Assembly: GCF_025699255.1 (NCBI RefSeq)
Contig: NZ_JAILWA010000007.1
Coordinates: 1-64,000 of the forward strand
Direction: 5' to 3'
Origin: Nitrosopumilus sp.
GTDB taxonomy: Archaea > Thermoproteota > Nitrososphaeria > Nitrososphaerales > Nitrosopumilaceae
DNA: 64,000 bases
Part shown: one piece after another, positions 8,219 to 16,953 of the stretch
Numbering within the stretch: the stretch's first letter is position 1
Layout of the letters: each line of letters starts with the position of its first letter
Notes under the pieces: model-generated
What the model was told of the DNA's origin: nothing
The model's input: only the letters and a program-made list of their open reading frames with translations
Database searches by the model: none
Program-made: the position numbers and the translations under genes

Positions 8219-9217
8219 TTAATTTGCTTGAGGTGTTGCTTTTAATTCGTACGAAGGCCAAGTATTGTACAATTCTTCCACCTCTTTCATATCTGAATCT
8301 GAAATATATTTTCCATCTGACATTTGGGCATAATTTACAATTTCCTCTTCACTGATCATTGTTGGAAGTACTGTTGCAAATCCTTTTTTTGTCATCATAA
8401 ATTTCATTGCAAATTCTGTAATATTTAATCCGTTTCTCTCTGCAATTGGCCTGAATTGCTCTACTTTTTCCAGTGATGCTTTGAGCCATTCTCTTTTTCT
8501 AACTGCTCTATGATCGTTATCGTCAAATTTTGTATCTGCATTTACTTTTCCTGTTAAAATCCCTGATGCTTCAGGAACTCTGACTAAAATTCCAACATCT
8601 TTTTCTACAGCTTTTTCCATTAGTTCATTTCCTGGTGTTTGTTCCAATATGTTGTAAACAGTTTGAACTGCACTAAGATTTGGTTTATCCATTGCTTCCA
8701 TACCTTCTTGCGTCCATCCAATTGCAGGACCTAGGGCCACCTGATATGTTTTGATAGTTCCCTCTTTGATGAAACTATCTAGTAAATTGAAAATAGAATC
8801 ATTTCTTACATCTTTCAATTTTGGATTATGTACACCATACATGTCAACATGATCTGTTTGCAATCTCTCTAGACTATTTCTTAATGCCATTCTTGTATAA
8901 TCTTCATCAAATCTTTGTGGAAGTTCTTTGTGTCCTATTTGTTCAACTTCACTGAAATCATAACCATACTTTGTCGAAATAACAATCTCGTCTCTCATAT
9001 CTTTGAATACTTCTCCAATTAACTTCTCGCTAAGTCCTTTACCGTACAAATCCCCTGTCTCAAAGAAATTAATTCCTACATCGTAAGCTTTCTTGAGCAT
9101 TATTTTTGCTTCATCTTCTTCAATCTTTTTGCCCCACCAATCAAGAGCAATTGCCCATGCCCCAAATCCTATCTCTGAGATTTCGATATCTGTTTTTCCC
9201 AGTTTGTTGTATTTCAA
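8219..9217 (-). CDS. Aldo/keto reductase
   Basis: This is a 332-residue TIM-barrel NADPH-dependent carbonyl reductase. It opens MKYNKLGKTDIEISEIGFGAW, typical of the family. Catalytic Tyr58 (DLYGKG), Lys83 (STKYGY) and His130 (YGVHNPK) are present. The usual catalytic Asp in the FDT motif is Glu53 (FFETGDLYG), a conservative change; D56 is close but out of register. The substrate is unknown. It may share a transcript with the small gene downstream. Confidence 0.92.
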   Translation of the reverse strand: MKYNKLGKTDIEISEIGFGAWAIALDWWGKKIEEDEAKIMLKKAYDVGINFFETGDLYGKGLSEKLIGEVFKDMRDEIVISTKYGYDFSEVEQIGHKELPQRFDEDYTRMALRNSLERLQTDHVDMYGVHNPKLKDVRNDSIFNLLDSFIKEGTIKTYQVALGPAIGWTQEGMEAMDKPNLSAVQTVYNILEQTPGNELMEKAVEKDVGILVRVPEASGILTGKVNADTKFDDNDHRAVRKREWLKASLEKVEQFRPIAERNGLNITEFAMKFMMTKKGFATVLPTMISEEEIVNYAQMSDGKYISDSDMKEVEELYNTWPSYELKATPQAN

Positions 9218-9302
9218 AACTATTTTTTGATCTGAAATTTCATCATTTATGTTTATCCAAGATTTGCACTCATGATATTTGATTTTTAAATTATCTGAAG
9301 GA

Positions 9303-9977
9303 TTATCCCAAACTGGATATCATTGGGACAATGTCTTTTTTCACACACACTATCATAGGAATGTCGTTTTTAACATATGATGATACTTGTGTCTCTCTCA
9401 AATCCATAATTAGATCTTGAAAATCTCTAATATCATCTACCTCAAATGCAAGCATGAAATCTTCATCATGAATTCCAAATGAGTATGTTGTGTTGAGAAC
9501 AACTTGTGGATATTTTTTACTCACTTCTATATGCTCATCCATTATTTCCTGACGTTTTTCTTTTGGAAGCAGGTACCATTCTCTTGTCTTAGTGAATGGA
9601 TACACTATGACATGTTTTTTTGGATCAGTTCCAGTTACAAATCCATGGGCTTTTTGTTCTTGTACATAAAGAGATGGTCTTGTACATGACAAATATGTCC
9701 TAGAAGGAATAATGTATTTTCCAAATACTGTTTTGTAAATTTTTTCTATTACTTTTTGAATTTCTTCTACAGATTTCGCTGCAAACCAAAATAAAAAGTC
9801 TGCATCGTCTCTTAATCCTAAATTGGAATATGATCTAAACATAATTCCTGAATTATTGATTACATTTTCAACTTCTTTTGCAGATTCTTCTTTTGCCAGG
9901 TCTGCCATCCATCTCCATTTAGGGTCTACTTTGAAAAATGAGAAATTAAAATAATATTGATTGTTTTCTTCTGACAT
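9303..9977 (-). CDS. Chlorite dismutase-family heme protein (HemQ/coproheme decarboxylase-like)
   Basis: The 224 residues show the dimeric alpha/beta-barrel pattern of the Cld family. Tyr126 in VIVYPFTKTREWYLLP corresponds to the radical-forming Tyr of HemQ, and His149 in IMDEHIEV to the proximal heme ligand; the loop between them is about four residues shorter than in Firmicute HemQ, and the Met two residues after the Tyr is Phe. HemQ converts coproheme to heme b with peroxide. Archaeal members have no firmly assigned role, so it may act in heme handling or peroxide defence. It sits near hemA, hemB and ahb-type genes. Confidence 0.85.
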   Translation of the reverse strand: MSEENNQYYFNFSFFKVDPKWRWMADLAKEESAKEVENVINNSGIMFRSYSNLGLRDDADFLFWFAAKSVEEIQKVIEKIYKTVFGKYIIPSRTYLSCTRPSLYVQEQKAHGFVTGTDPKKHVIVYPFTKTREWYLLPKEKRQEIMDEHIEVSKKYPQVVLNTTYSFGIHDEDFMLAFEVDDIRDFQDLIMDLRETQVSSYVKNDIPMIVCVKKDIVPMISSLG

Positions 9978-10022
9978 GTATTTTTCAATTTTGAAACCCT
10001 ATTTAAACAAAAACTAGATTTT

Positions 10023-10235
10023 CTATTGTTGAATTTCAATGATCTTCTCAGATGATTTGTGACCTGATTTAATTTGGATTAAAGATGTTGATGTTTTGAA
10101 ATGCTTGGCAATTTTTTTCATGATTTCTTTGTTTGCTTCTCCTTTGATGGGTTTTGATTTTATCCCAATCTTGATTTCATTATTTTTAATTTCTAAAAAT
10201 TCTTTAGAAAATTCTACATGAACTTTGTAAATCAA
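10023..10235 (-). CDS. DUF167 (YggU-family) protein
   Basis: This 70-residue protein has the DUF167 core IKIGIKSKPIKGEANKEIMKKIAKHF followed by IKSGHKSSEKIIEI, the conserved GEAN and SGxxSxxK blocks. The family is widespread and its function is unknown. It is 34 bp downstream of sufC and may be cotranscribed. Confidence 0.9.
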   Translation of the reverse strand: MIYKVHVEFSKEFLEIKNNEIKIGIKSKPIKGEANKEIMKKIAKHFKTSTSLIQIKSGHKSSEKIIEIQQ

Positions 10236-10268
10236 TAGTTTTTTAGAAAATTGTCTGTTTAAAATTGG

Positions 10269-11039
10269 TTAGGCTGATTGTTCTAAGGCCCATTCATAAC
10301 CTTCTGCTTCTAATTTATCTGCAAGTGCTGCATCTCCTGTTTTCAATACTTGTCCTTTTGCAAACACATGAACAAAATCTAACTTGTCTAAGAATTTCAA
10401 AATTCTCGCATAGTGAGTAATTATGATTACTGTTGCATCTTTGGTAGATACTTTACTAATTGCCTGTGCTACAGCTTGCACTGCGTCAATATCTAATCCT
10501 GAATCTGGTTCATCTAAAATGGATATTTTTGGTTTTAATACTGCCATCTGTAAAACTTCTGCTCGTTTTTTCTCTCCTCCTGAAAAGCCTTCGTTAAGAT
10601 ACCTGGAAAGAAATTCTTCTCTTAATCCTACTTTTTCTAAATTCTCTTTAAGGTATTTTTGAAATTCTCTAACTGTAATGAATACTTCTCTGTCATCTCC
10701 TTCGAGAGCTTTACTTAGAGAATTGTAAGCTGTTCTTAAGAAATGGGAAAATCCTACTCCTGAAACTTCTGTTGGGTATTGAAATCCTAAGAATAGTCCT
10801 TTTTTTGCTCTTTCATCTGCAGTTAAATCTAAAATGCTTTCACCATCTAACAAAATATCTCCTTTAGTGACTTCATATTTTGGATGTGCAAGTAATGTGT
10901 AAGCTAATGTACTTTTACCAGAACCGTTTGGTCCCATAATGGCATGTACTTCTCCTGGACCTGTTTTCAAATTGACTCCTTTTAGAATCTCTTTTCCTTC
11001 TCTTGATACATGAAGATCTTTGATTTCTAAGACTGCCAT
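10269..11039 (-). CDS. sufC: Fe-S cluster assembly ATPase SufC
   Basis: This 256-residue ABC ATPase is closest to SufC. Walker A GPNGSGKST lies at 36-44, followed by the diagnostic LFLGFQYPTEVSGVGFSHFLRTAYN, the signature FSGGEKKRAEVLQMA, Walker B ISILDEPDSGLDIDA and a switch His (ITHYARIL). With SufB/SufD it builds Fe-S clusters in the cytosol. Neither partner gene is adjacent here. Confidence 0.96.
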   Translation of the reverse strand: MAVLEIKDLHVSREGKEILKGVNLKTGPGEVHAIMGPNGSGKSTLAYTLLAHPKYEVTKGDILLDGESILDLTADERAKKGLFLGFQYPTEVSGVGFSHFLRTAYNSLSKALEGDDREVFITVREFQKYLKENLEKVGLREEFLSRYLNEGFSGGEKKRAEVLQMAVLKPKISILDEPDSGLDIDAVQAVAQAISKVSTKDATVIIITHYARILKFLDKLDFVHVFAKGQVLKTGDAALADKLEAEGYEWALEQSA

Positions 11040-11137
11040 GTTGCAATTCGCTTTGATTCTCTATATAATACCGACGAAATTTAGCTAATCCTAATCGTGA
11101 TTTTTGATAATAAAATGAAAAGAGGGGGGGGGTATGA

Positions 11138-12091
11138 TTAATTGGCCAGAGATGGTCTCAAAGTAATTTTGAGTTTGTAGCATGTTAGAATTTCTTTACA
11201 TCTGTTTCTGATAGTAACTTCTGTAACTCCTGCAATACTTGACACGTCTCTTTGCAAGACATTTTGTCCAAGTAGAACAGATGCTACATACAGATATGCT
11301 GCGGCAATTCCGTTTGGAGCCTTTCCATCCGCAATACTGCTGTCTTTGGTTTTTTCAGCAATTTCTAAGGCTAGTCTTTCAACTCTAACCTCAGTTTGTG
11401 TCATATTTGCTATCTTTGAGATGTATTTGTCCATGGTTACAACTGGTGCATGTAATTGTCCCATTTCCATCACCATGGTTCTATAGTATCTAGCTGCAAG
11501 CTTTGATTTTGATTTAACATCTTTTGCTGGACAAATTCCTCGGCAAATTTCTTCTAATGATCTTACTACGTCACATTGTTTGCATGCCATGTAAATTGTA
11601 GCTGCAGTAATGCTAACTACTGATTTTCCCTTCACATCAACATGTCCATCCAAGTTTCTGTATATCATAGATGCAGTTTCCAAAACATTTTTTGAAAGAT
11701 TTAGACCGTCACATGTTTCTCCCATTTTTGTTAAAACATTTGCCAATCGTCTCTCTCTAGGTGAGGAAACTCTTACTCTTTGTTGCCATTTTCTGAGATT
11801 GTGCATTTGATTTGCGACATCGTGGTTGATTGTTTTTCCACTAAAGTCTTTTGCACTAATTGAAATCTCAGTTGTTATTCCCAAATCATGTTGAGAATAT
11901 GTTGTTTGTCCGGTTGCTCTTGCTAGCTTCATTTTGTCTTCGAAGTTTGAGCTAATTGTTTCTGGGCCAAAATCTGCTATCTGATCATCGACTACAACGC
12001 CGCAACCAGAACAGATAATTTCACCATTCTGCATGTCATCTACTAATGTAGATTTACATTCAGGACAGTTTTGTTTTTCTAGTACGTTCAA
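11138..12091 (-). CDS. tfb: Transcription initiation factor B (TFB)
   Basis: This 317-residue archaeal TFIIB recruits RNA polymerase to TBP-bound promoters. The zinc ribbon uses C9, C12, C27 and C30. A linker (B-reader region) and two cyclin repeats (about 110-205 and 210-305) follow, with the HTH segment VLQRDVSSIAGVTEVTIRNRCKEI near the C-terminus. It overlaps gar1 by 4 bp. Thaumarchaeota usually carry several TFBs, so it may not be the housekeeping copy. A run of nine G lies just past its stop codon. Confidence 0.96.
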   Translation of the reverse strand: MNVLEKQNCPECKSTLVDDMQNGEIICSGCGVVVDDQIADFGPETISSNFEDKMKLARATGQTTYSQHDLGITTEISISAKDFSGKTINHDVANQMHNLRKWQQRVRVSSPRERRLANVLTKMGETCDGLNLSKNVLETASMIYRNLDGHVDVKGKSVVSITAATIYMACKQCDVVRSLEEICRGICPAKDVKSKSKLAARYYRTMVMEMGQLHAPVVTMDKYISKIANMTQTEVRVERLALEIAEKTKDSSIADGKAPNGIAAAYLYVASVLLGQNVLQRDVSSIAGVTEVTIRNRCKEILTCYKLKITLRPSLAN

Positions 12092-12357
12092 TTTTTTCTT
12101 CTCCTAAATTTTTTTGATTTGTTAGCAGGAGATTCTTGAGATGCGAAAACATTTTTGCCAATGTATTTTTTGATATTGTTTGTTAATGGCGTTGCTGATG
12201 CATATGGTCTACTTACTGGACCTATCAGTTCATTTACTTTTGCAACTCTAGTTCCTCTTTCGTCACAGAGTATTTGTCCTTCAACTAATTCTGTTGATAG
12301 TTGAATGATTACCCTACCACTACCGGCTAGGTGCATTATTTCGCCTACCTCCTGCAA
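12088..12357 (-). CDS. gar1: H/ACA RNP subunit Gar1
   Basis: This 89-residue Gar1 core matches the family: VGEIMHLAGSGRVII, ERGTRVAKVNELIGPVSRPYASA and KYIGKNVFA, with a basic tail KSKKFRRRKN. It helps Cbf5 release RNA targets during guide-directed pseudouridylation. The annotated start is TTG; a GGAGGT lies 10 nt before an internal ATG at 12336, but starting there would remove the first conserved strand. TFB follows with a 4-bp overlap. Confidence 0.88.
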   Translation of the reverse strand: MQEVGEIMHLAGSGRVIIQLSTELVEGQILCDERGTRVAKVNELIGPVSRPYASATPLTNNIKKYIGKNVFASQESPANKSKKFRRRKN

Positions 12358-12431
12358 TTAGAATTACTAATCATCGTATTCTTTTCATAGACTTCTGTCA
12401 ACTTTACTTTAGCTAAGAGCTAGAATTGATT

Positions 12432-12731
12432 TTATTTTGACTGTTTGGATCTTTTTGCCACAAGCTTCTCTGAAATCTTGTTAAGAATTTTTGTCTTGGA
12501 GGATCCTTTTGGTACAATAACATATCCTGACCTAACAAATGGTCTTTTTGGAAATCTTACTTTATCATCTGATTCTGTTATTTCTAATCCACTAGCTTTC
12601 GTTGCATCCATCAATTCTTTTAATGAAGGGTCAAAAACACATTTTTCTAATCCAACTCTGCGACCTTTAGATTTTTTTAAATTCTTGTTGAAATAATCCA
12701 ACCAGATTACGACATGCTCGTAATCTTTCAT
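12432..12731 (-). CDS. srp19: Signal recognition particle protein SRP19
   Basis: This 99-residue protein contains the SRP19 motifs VVIWLDYFNKNLKKSKGRRV and RFPKRPFVRSGYVIVP. It binds the helix 6/8 tips of 7S RNA and primes SRP54 binding. It starts 1 bp after the stop of rps8e, so the two are cotranscribed; SRP54 is encoded elsewhere in the window at 20371. Confidence 0.95.
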   Translation of the reverse strand: MKDYEHVVIWLDYFNKNLKKSKGRRVGLEKCVFDPSLKELMDATKASGLEITESDDKVRFPKRPFVRSGYVIVPKGSSKTKILNKISEKLVAKRSKQSK

Positions 12732-12732
12732 T

Positions 12733-13116
12733 TTATTCCTTTAGTAAAATTGCGTTGACGATTCCGTTTTGTCCTGGTTTTGAAACAACTCTGCATTTGC
12801 CTTCTGCTGTTTCTAGAATTGCACCTTTTGTAATGATGCCACGTCTTTTGTAATCGTTGTTTGTATCATTCTCTAAAACTTTGAGAATTTTTGATTTCTT
12901 CACTTTAGCTTCGCCTGTTGCTAAATTAACAAAATCAATTGACTTTAATGCTGTTTTTTTATTATCTCCACGAACTCTTCTTGTAACTGTAACTTGTGCA
13001 GCATTAATTGGTTCATTGGGATATCTATCAGTTTCATATTTTCTTCTAATTCTTAATGGAACTCTTCTACCACCAGTGATTTTACTTGTTGCTAAATTCT
13101 CTACGGATTTTCTCAC
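12733..13116 (-). CDS. rps8e: Small ribosomal subunit protein S8e
   Basis: This 127-residue protein starts with GTG. It carries the S8e signature KITGGRRVPLRIRRKYETDRYPNEP and the C-terminal ITKGAILETAEGKCRVVSKPGQNGIVNAILL. It leads a short operon with srp19 and possibly gar1-tfb. A TATA box 27 nt upstream of the GTG implies a leaderless mRNA. Confidence 0.95.
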   Translation of the reverse strand: MRKSVENLATSKITGGRRVPLRIRRKYETDRYPNEPINAAQVTVTRRVRGDNKKTALKSIDFVNLATGEAKVKKSKILKVLENDTNNDYKRRGIITKGAILETAEGKCRVVSKPGQNGIVNAILLKE

Positions 13117-13138
13117 GAAATGATCTCTGAACTACTCT

Positions 13139-13146
13139 AATTTATA
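13139..13146 (-). promoter_or_regulatory. TATA box of rps8e
   Basis: TATAAATT on the minus strand is centred about 27 nt before the GTG start codon of rps8e. The spacing equals the TATA-to-start distance of archaeal promoters, so transcription likely begins at or next to the start codon. Confidence 0.6.
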
Positions 13147-13184
13147 CAAAACGCAAAAAACTAGCCATAAAGTAAAAAATCTAC

Positions 13185-13757
13185 TTAGTTTACTTCTGTG
13201 GTCATTTGAGGAGTTGCTGTTTGTCTGTTGGCTGTTTTTCTTACTTTGGAGAATAATCTTTGTTTTAGATCTTCAACATCTCCTTGAATACCAAAATATT
13301 TCTGAAACTTTTCAGTTGTAGTGTAAATTTTTAATCGCCCTACATTTTGATGTGTGATGTAGTCTAGTTGTCTTAATTCTTTGAGATGTGCATAAACTCC
13401 AGATCCTCTTGTTTCAACAAGTTGTTTTGAAGAAATAGGTTGCATGTATGCAATATATGATAATGTCTTTAGTGTTGCGTTTGGAAGAACAGGTTTTGAT
13501 GCATATCTTTTAACTGTTGCACTATATTCTGGTTTTAATTGCATAACATATGATCCATCTGGAAGAATAACTATTTCTAATGCTTTGAATGCTGACTTGG
13601 TTTTTTTCATTATGTTTTGAAGTAATTCTGTTGTTTTTGTTCTGGATTCTGTGCCTGAAGCCCTTATGATGTCTTCTATTCTTAATGGTCTTCCAGCTGA
13701 ATATAGGGCAGCTTCTATTCTTGCTGTTGCTTCATCCATATTTTCAATTTTTGCCAT
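13185..13757 (-). CDS. scpB: Segregation and condensation protein B
   Basis: This 190-residue protein has two winged-helix units typical of ScpB: ARIEAALYSAGRPLRIEDIIRASG at 10-33 and TLKTLSYIAYMQPISSKQLVETRGSGVYAHLKEL at about 95-128. With ScpA it forms the kleisin complex of SMC condensin. It starts 11 bp after the stop of scpA, so the pair is an operon. ScpAB in archaea is largely a Thaumarchaeota/Euryarchaeota feature. Confidence 0.92.
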   Translation of the reverse strand: MAKIENMDEATARIEAALYSAGRPLRIEDIIRASGTESRTKTTELLQNIMKKTKSAFKALEIVILPDGSYVMQLKPEYSATVKRYASKPVLPNATLKTLSYIAYMQPISSKQLVETRGSGVYAHLKELRQLDYITHQNVGRLKIYTTTEKFQKYFGIQGDVEDLKQRLFSKVRKTANRQTATPQMTTEVN

Positions 13758-13768
13758 TATTCATTTCC

Positions 13769-14446
13769 TCAATTTGTTAATTCTTCTTTCATGATGATAA
13801 TTTTGATATCGTCTTCTACTTGCTCAAGATCTACCTTTTGATCTCTTGCCAAGAACAATGCTGCAAAGAAACATCTGATTGAATCCACTTGGTCAAGGTC
13901 TGCAATAATATCTTGTAACAATCCAAATCCCGTAGGTGTTAATTTTTTCATTATCAAATCCTCGTATTTTCCTATGATGCTCTCCAGAGAAATAAAATAT
14001 TCTTGAAAGTCTGGTGCAACAATTGGTTCAATCTCTAATTGTTTATTTCTTCTTGATTGTGGGTTTGCAATAGTTCCTATGAGATTTTGTAGCAGTCCCA
14101 AAAGATCATCCAAAGATACTGGATATGTTGATTCGTGTCTGTAAGGAATGTCGATTAATTCAATATCGACATCTGTTCTTTGATGCATTGGTTTTTTCTC
14201 CATAGCTGCTTTTTGTAAAGCAAAAATACTTTCTACTTTCATTCTGTAAATTAATGATGATGATAATGCAGCCATCCCAGCTACTTTGAGATCTTTCTTA
14301 CCTGTTTTTTCAAGAATCTTAATTAACAAATTTAGAATTTGGATTAGGTCAATCTCCCAAACATCTTTTTTTACAACTGATGCTGGACTAAATAGAATAT
14401 TCACTGGTTCCTGAGAAATACTATTGGGAGTTTGCGCTTCACTCAC
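13769..14446 (-). CDS. scpA: Segregation and condensation protein A
   Basis: This 225-residue kleisin has the ScpA N-terminal pattern VWEIDLIQILNLLIKILEKTGKKDLKVAGMAALSSSLIYRMKVE and a C-terminal winged-helix-like segment (FGLLQDIIADLDQVDSIRCFFAALFLARDQKVDLEQ). It bridges SMC heads in chromosome organisation. Directly upstream of scpB. SMC is not in the window. Confidence 0.9.
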   Translation of the reverse strand: MSEAQTPNSISQEPVNILFSPASVVKKDVWEIDLIQILNLLIKILEKTGKKDLKVAGMAALSSSLIYRMKVESIFALQKAAMEKKPMHQRTDVDIELIDIPYRHESTYPVSLDDLLGLLQNLIGTIANPQSRRNKQLEIEPIVAPDFQEYFISLESIIGKYEDLIMKKLTPTGFGLLQDIIADLDQVDSIRCFFAALFLARDQKVDLEQVEDDIKIIIMKEELTN

Positions 14447-14540
14447 ATAATTTCTCTTTGATTATTCAATAATATCTAAGGGCTCTATTTTTTTCTCACA
14501 TCCAGTCAACTCTTATATTGTTAGTAAAGAAAACTGATCT

Positions 14541-15593
14541 ATGAAATCTGCTCGAATTCCAGCCCCAAATGAACCTCTAACTATATCTGAATCTGAAAAT
14601 CCAAAACCTCAAGGAACTCAGGTTTTGTTAAAGGTAAAGTCTGAGGGTGTCTGCCATAGCGATTTACATTTGTGGGAGGGTGGATATGATCTTGGTGATG
14701 GCCAATTTTTGAAAGTTACTGATAGAGGAGTAAAATATCCTGTTACTCCTGGACATGAAATTGTAGGAACTATCGAAGAAATTGGAGAAAATGTCTCTAA
14801 TGTTTCTGTAGGTGATGATGTTCTAGTTTTCCCTTGGATGGGTTGTGGAGAATGTCCTGCATGTAAAGTAGGAAATGAAAATTTGTGTGATACTCCTAAA
14901 TCAATGGGTCTTTTCCAAAATGGTGGATATGCTGACTATACTTTAATTCCTGATTCTAAATATTTGGCAAAACTTGATGGTGTAGATCCTGACGCTGCTA
15001 CATCCCTTGCTTGTTCAGGATTAACTGCATATACTGCAATCAAAAAAGCAAATCAAAACTCTCCTGAGTTTATAGTAATTGTTGGAGCTGGTGGATTAGG
15101 ATTGATGGGAGTTCAAATTGCTAGTGAAATTACTGATGCAAAAATCATCTGCGTAGATTTAGATGATGCAAAATTAGAAACTGCAAAAGAAATGGGTGCT
15201 CATTTTACTGTAAACTCTAAAGATCCTGAAACTGTTCAAAAAATTCTTTCAATATGTAATGATAAGGGAGCTGACAGTGTAGTTGATTTTGTAAATGCTC
15301 CTCCAACAGTAAAAACCGGTTTGGCTGTTTTAAGAAAACGAGGAAATCTTGTGTTAGTGGGATTATTTGGTGGTTCTATTGAATTATCTCTTGTAACCAT
15401 TCCTCTAAAGTCGATTGTTATACAAGGTGCATATACTGGAAATTACAATGATATGGTAGAACTTCTTGCTCTTGCAAGAAAAGGCTCAATCAATCCTGTA
15501 ATTTCTAAAAGGTATTCTCTTGATGAGGCAAATACTGCTTTGGAGGATCTTAAAGCACGAAAAATTATTGGTCGTGCTGTAATCAATCCTTGA
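14541..15593 (+). CDS. Zinc-dependent alcohol dehydrogenase (MDR family)
   Basis: This 350-residue NAD(P)-dependent dehydrogenase has catalytic zinc ligands C38 (GVCHSDLH) and H72-E73 (GHEIVG), and structural zinc ligands C102, C105, C108 and C116 (GCGECPACKVGNENLC). The coenzyme motif is VIVGAGGLGLMGVQ near residue 178. The substrate is uncertain: in ammonia-oxidising archaea such enzymes could serve the 3-hydroxypropionate/4-hydroxybutyrate cycle or general redox. It is a single gene. Confidence 0.93.
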   Translation: MKSARIPAPNEPLTISESENPKPQGTQVLLKVKSEGVCHSDLHLWEGGYDLGDGQFLKVTDRGVKYPVTPGHEIVGTIEEIGENVSNVSVGDDVLVFPWMGCGECPACKVGNENLCDTPKSMGLFQNGGYADYTLIPDSKYLAKLDGVDPDAATSLACSGLTAYTAIKKANQNSPEFIVIVGAGGLGLMGVQIASEITDAKIICVDLDDAKLETAKEMGAHFTVNSKDPETVQKILSICNDKGADSVVDFVNAPPTVKTGLAVLRKRGNLVLVGLFGGSIELSLVTIPLKSIVIQGAYTGNYNDMVELLALARKGSINPVISKRYSLDEANTALEDLKARKIIGRAVINP

Positions 15594-15644
15594 TTCTATA
15601 TTCTACTACAAAATTTTATAACATTAAAAAATTCACTATCGATA

Positions 15645-16394
15645 TTGGATACTAAAACAAGCTGTGAAGTTGCTTTAACTCATTTAAAAAATAAACAATT
15701 CATCACTGCTCATAATTTGTTCCTTAACCAAGCAGAATCACTAAAAAAAACTGAATTTTTAAAATCTGCATTATTGTATATGCTTGCAGGCGAATGTAAA
15801 CAAAGACAAGGAAAAGACTCTGAAAATGAAATCAAAGAAGCAAGTGATTTATTCTTAAAATATTCTAATGGAAAAAATTCAACAAATGTAAAAGGTGCTT
15901 TACTCTGTGCTTCAAAATGTCTTTTGAGTTTAGGTGAATTTGACAAAGCAAAAGATGCATATCAAAAAGCTAAAACAATTATTCAAACATCTGTTCAAGT
16001 GACAAGACCTGTTGTAATTATTGATGATAGTAAAGCAATTGCCATGAAATTAAAAACATATGTGCAAAAACTAGGTTATTCGGATATTAGTATTTTCGAA
16101 AATGGAAAAGATGGTGTTAAGGGTTGTAAGAAAATATTTTCTGAAAACAAAGAACCTGTTGTTCTTTTAGATATGGGATTGCCTGATCTTGAAGGTGATG
16201 TAGTTGCAACAAAATTGTTGAAAGAAAAGATTAGCTTACAAATCATCGTTATTACTGCAGATGAAAAAACAACTTCTCGTGTTAACAAAACGATTAGTAC
16301 TGGAGTCTCTGCTTTTATTCAAAAACCGTTTACTCTTGATGAGCTAAAAAAAGCAATAGATATTGCAGAATCAGAATATTCTTTATTACAATAA
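15645..16394 (+). CDS. TPR-like domain fused to a response-regulator receiver
   Basis: This 249-residue protein starts at TTG 15645. Residues 1-115 are alpha-helical and TPR/SNAP-like (ALTHLKNKQFITAHNLFLNQAESL, GEFDKAKDAYQKAKTI). Residues 122-245 form a receiver with acidic pair IIDDSK, phospho-acceptor Asp in LLDMGLPD, the conserved Thr in VITADE and Lys in IQKPF. There is no output domain, so signalling probably works through protein contacts. No histidine kinase is nearby. Its stop overlaps the end of the convergent Lrp gene. Confidence 0.88.
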   Translation: MDTKTSCEVALTHLKNKQFITAHNLFLNQAESLKKTEFLKSALLYMLAGECKQRQGKDSENEIKEASDLFLKYSNGKNSTNVKGALLCASKCLLSLGEFDKAKDAYQKAKTIIQTSVQVTRPVVIIDDSKAIAMKLKTYVQKLGYSDISIFENGKDGVKGCKKIFSENKEPVVLLDMGLPDLEGDVVATKLLKEKISLQIIVITADEKTTSRVNKTISTGVSAFIQKPFTLDELKKAIDIAESEYSLLQ

Positions 16395-16886
16395 CAATAA
16401 TGACATATTCAATATGTTGACATCTTTAATGTCAATTTCATTTATTCTGTAGTCGATTAACTCATCTGAAAATTTTTCTACTATTTTTTGTGAAGTGTTT
16501 GTTTTTTCAGAATTTACTTGTAATAACACTAACATATTCCACTCTCCTTCCATATTTGACACTAGAAGATAATTATCCAATTTTGTAATGAAATCTTTAA
16601 TCGAATCTTTTACTGCTTCAAGAGATTTGGAAGGTTTTAACTTCATTAAGACTGCTTGATATTCGTTAATTCCTGACACGTCTGTAAGAACTGCTTTGTA
16701 TCCTTTTATGATGCCACTTTTTTCTAAACGTTCGATTCTTTTTCTAATCGTTCTATCTGAAACATCATGTCCTGATTTTTTTAATTCAGATGCAATTTCT
16801 TTTGATGGCGTTCTTGCATTATTATTAAGAATCTCAATAATCTTTTGATCAACTTTGTCTAGATTTGACCATGCATCTTCGCTCAT
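16386..16886 (-). CDS. Lrp/AsnC-family transcriptional regulator
   Basis: This 166-residue protein has a winged HTH at about 8-62 (VDQKIIEILNNNARTPSKEIA, VSDRTIRKRIERLEKSGIIKGYKAVL) and a RAM-type ligand domain. It likely acts as a dimer or octamer at promoters in response to amino acids or related ligands. Target unknown. Ends converge with the TPR-receiver gene (9-bp overlap). Confidence 0.92.
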   Translation of the reverse strand: MSEDAWSNLDKVDQKIIEILNNNARTPSKEIASELKKSGHDVSDRTIRKRIERLEKSGIIKGYKAVLTDVSGINEYQAVLMKLKPSKSLEAVKDSIKDFITKLDNYLLVSNMEGEWNMLVLLQVNSEKTNTSQKIVEKFSDELIDYRINEIDIKDVNILNMSLLLL

Positions 16887-16953
16887 GTTTTTTTAAAGTT
16901 GTAATGCCTTTTGAATTTTTGTATGGGTGTATGCTAATTCCTATTTGTGGGAT

